Source: Bartonella schoenbuchensis R1
GTDB taxonomy: Bacteria > Pseudomonadota > Alphaproteobacteria > Rhizobiales > Rhizobiaceae
DNA: 64,000 nucleotides
Direction: 5' to 3'
Assembly (NCBI RefSeq): GCF_002022685.1
Contig: NZ_CP019789.1
Coordinates: 806,001-870,000 of the forward strand
Positions 62,333 through 64,000 of the stretch are shown in pieces; within the stretch, counting starts at the first letter, position 1; each line of letters starts with the position of its first letter. The translations under genes were made by a program, and so were the position numbers. The notes under the pieces were generated by a model, which was not told where the DNA came from, searched no databases, and saw nothing but the letters and a program-made list of their open reading frames with translations.

Positions 62333-63577
62333 ATGGAAAATTACGGACAAACATTGAATTATAATGTAGAAGCAATTCGATGTGATTTTCCTATTTTACA
62401 ATGTGATGTTTACGGTAAACGATTGGCTTATTTGGATAGTGGAGCATCTGCTCAAAAGCCTCAATCAGTTCTTAATGCAATGAATAATCTCTATCAGTGC
62501 CATTACGCTAATGTGCATCGAGGAATGCATTTTTTATCAAATACGGCAACACAATCTTATGAAAATGCTCGTGAAACAGTTCGCGCTTTTTTAAATGCTC
62601 AATCAGCTCAAGAAATTGTTTTTACGAAAAGTGCGACAGAGGCTATTAATACTGTAGCCTACGGTTGGGGTATGCCTAAACTGAGTGAAGGTGATGAAAT
62701 TGTTCTCACAATTATGGAGCATCATTCAAATATTATTCCTTGGCATCTTATCCGTGAACAGAAAGGTGTTAAACTTATTTTTGTGCCAGTTGATGAAAAT
62801 GGTATTTTACACATTGAAGAGTTCCAAAAAGCTTTAAGTGATAAAACACGGCTTGTTGCAATTACCCATATGTCCAACATATTAGGGACTGTTCCTCCCA
62901 TCAAAGAAATGATTAAGCTAGCACACCAAAATGCTATTCCTGTACTTATTGATGGTTCTCAAGGAGCTGTACATTTAACGGTTGATATGCAAGATCTTGA
63001 TTGTGATTGGTATGTTTTTACTGGTCATAAGATCTATGGCCCTACGGGTATTGGTGTTCTTTATGGCAAAAAATGTCGGCTAGAAGAAATGCACCCTTTT
63101 CAGGGAGGAGGGGAAATGATTAACGAAGTGACAATTGATAAAGTTTCTTATAATAGTCCTCCATATCGCTTCGAAGCCGGCACTCCTCCTATAGTGGAAG
63201 CTATTGGGTTAGCAGCTGCCATTGATTATATACAAGAGAAGGATAGAAACGCGATTTACGCGCATGAAATGGCGCTTTCAGCCTATGCACATGAAGGGCT
63301 TGAAACCGTTAAATCATTACACATTTATGGCCGTTCTCCAAATAAAGGTGCTATTATATCTTTTCAAATTGAAGGTATTCACGCACATGATATCGCGATG
63401 TTTATTGATCGGCAGGGGGTTGCCATACGTGCAGGAACACATTGCGCGCAACCTTTATTGCAGCATTTTGGTTTAACATCTACTTGTCGTGCGTCATTAG
63501 CTATGTATAATAATCATGAGGATATTGATCAATTAGTTGAAGCATTGGAAAAAGCAAGGAAATTTTTTAATGGTTAA
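62333..63577 (+). CDS. sufS: Cysteine desulfurase SufS
   Basis: SufS-type (class II) PLP enzyme, 414 residues. AYLDSGASAQKPQSVL at the start, VLTIMEHHSNIIPWHLI, the PLP lysine in YVFTGHKIYGPTGIGVLYG and the catalytic cysteine in RAGTHCAQPLL. It starts 9 bases after sufD and its last bases overlap the next gene's ATG, consistent with one operon. Confidence 0.95.
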   Translation: MENYGQTLNYNVEAIRCDFPILQCDVYGKRLAYLDSGASAQKPQSVLNAMNNLYQCHYANVHRGMHFLSNTATQSYENARETVRAFLNAQSAQEIVFTKSATEAINTVAYGWGMPKLSEGDEIVLTIMEHHSNIIPWHLIREQKGVKLIFVPVDENGILHIEEFQKALSDKTRLVAITHMSNILGTVPPIKEMIKLAHQNAIPVLIDGSQGAVHLTVDMQDLDCDWYVFTGHKIYGPTGIGVLYGKKCRLEEMHPFQGGGEMINEVTIDKVSYNSPPYRFEAGTPPIVEAIGLAAAIDYIQEKDRNAIYAHEMALSAYAHEGLETVKSLHIYGRSPNKGAIISFQIEGIHAHDIAMFIDRQGVAIRAGTHCAQPLLQHFGLTSTCRASLAMYNNHEDIDQLVEALEKARKFFNG

Positions 63578-63971
63578 ACCAATTGAAGCATGTCACTCTA
63601 GTGAATCTGTTGACATAAAAAATGAAGAAGAAAAAACTTGTATGTCAACAATTCCAAAAGCTGAAATTGAGCGTATGACAGATGATATCATCTCTGCTCT
63701 TAAAACGATTTACGATCCAGAAATACCTGCTAATATCTATGACCTAGGGCTAATTTATCGCGTTGATATTGAAGACGATCGTTCAGTAAAAATCGAAATG
63801 ACACTCACCGCACCTGGTTGCCCTGTAGCAGGTGAAATGCCAGGGTGGGTAGAAAATGCTGTAAATGCAGTTGAAGGTGTTTCATATGTTGAAGTGATTA
63901 TGACATTTGATCCACCATGGACACCCGATTGTATGTCAGAAGAAGCACAAGTCGCTACTGGATGGTACTAA
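63570..63971 (+). CDS. sufT: SUF system Fe-S cluster assembly protein (MIP18/DUF59 family)
   Basis: 133 residues from ATG 63570, overlapping the end of sufS by 8 bases. The DUF59 core starts IISALKTIYDPEIPANIYDLGL and continues MTLTAPGCPVAGEMPG and ends MTFDPPWTPDCMSEEA. In other bacteria SufT-like proteins help cluster maturation or carry clusters. The first 24 residues are poorly conserved, so ATG 63642 is an alternative start. The cluster probably continues beyond the window edge (sufA often follows). Confidence 0.88.
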   Translation: MVKPIEACHSSESVDIKNEEEKTCMSTIPKAEIERMTDDIISALKTIYDPEIPANIYDLGLIYRVDIEDDRSVKIEMTLTAPGCPVAGEMPGWVENAVNAVEGVSYVEVIMTFDPPWTPDCMSEEAQVATGWY

Positions 63972-64000
63972 AAATGTCACCTTCTTTAAAGTATAAAAAA

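Overview
This A+T-rich window reads as chromosome of an alphaproteobacterium of the order Rhizobiales, most probably a Bartonella species. The genus call rests on three things: a haem-binding-protein/Omp25-31 type porin, an invasion-associated locus B (IalB) family protein, and a core gene order of the Brucella/Bartonella type that is reduced and has wide non-coding gaps. I cannot fix the species from sequence alone. No phage, insertion sequence, CRISPR array or integrated plasmid was found; this is mostly housekeeping backbone.

Layout. 0.4-6.7 kb: rlpA, then tmk-holB-metG-tatD and an MBL-fold hydrolase. 7.0-8.5 kb: divK converges on the rplM-rpsI operon across a shared terminator. 8.8-13.5 kb: recJ converges on parE, followed by lipB. 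13.9-14.9 kb: a decayed lemA/TPM-domain gene pair. 15.5-16.9 kb: a porin with an unusually large loop insertion, then tRNA-Val (minus strand) and tRNA-Asp. 17.7-32.4 kb: the complete 14-gene respiratory complex I operon nuoA-N. 32.4-42.4 kb: birA, RNase J, proS, the LolCE/LolD lipoprotein exporter, sdhE and mfd. 43-45.7 kb: an orphan peptide-type solute-binding protein and an ialB-family gene. 45.8-54.2 kb: RNase E divergent from amiC-mrcA-prfB. 54.3-57.2 kb: bcp, tyrS and an alpha/beta hydrolase on the minus strand. 57.4-64 kb: the suf iron-sulfur assembly cluster (a first cysteine desulfurase, sufB, sufC, sufD, sufS and a DUF59 protein). The Suf system would supply the many clusters of complex I, and SdhE supports flavinylation of succinate dehydrogenase, so the window is rich in respiratory-chain biogenesis.

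Two kinds of reading-frame break stand out. prfB carries the classic programmed +1 frameshift (AGGAGG, then CTT TGA C), which is a real regulatory device. Seven other genes (metG, parE, the porin, RNase J, RNase E, mrcA, sufB) each need one extra base (two in RNase E) inside an A6 or G4-G5 run to give a full-length product. All eight shifts have the same sign and sit in homopolymers, and several of the genes are essential. The simplest reading is base-calling or assembly error, although intact A9 and T8 runs elsewhere show it was not uniform; a biological cause cannot be excluded. I annotate these as full-span coding sequences with a stated frameshift. The lemA/TPM pair, by contrast, has several independent lesions and a deletion junction and is a genuine pseudogene remnant.

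The least explained items are the roughly 175-residue acidic and Ser/Gln-rich insertion in the porin and a 33-codon Cys-containing small ORF with a strong ribosome binding site between nuoC and nuoD. I did not find a wholly new multi-gene system.
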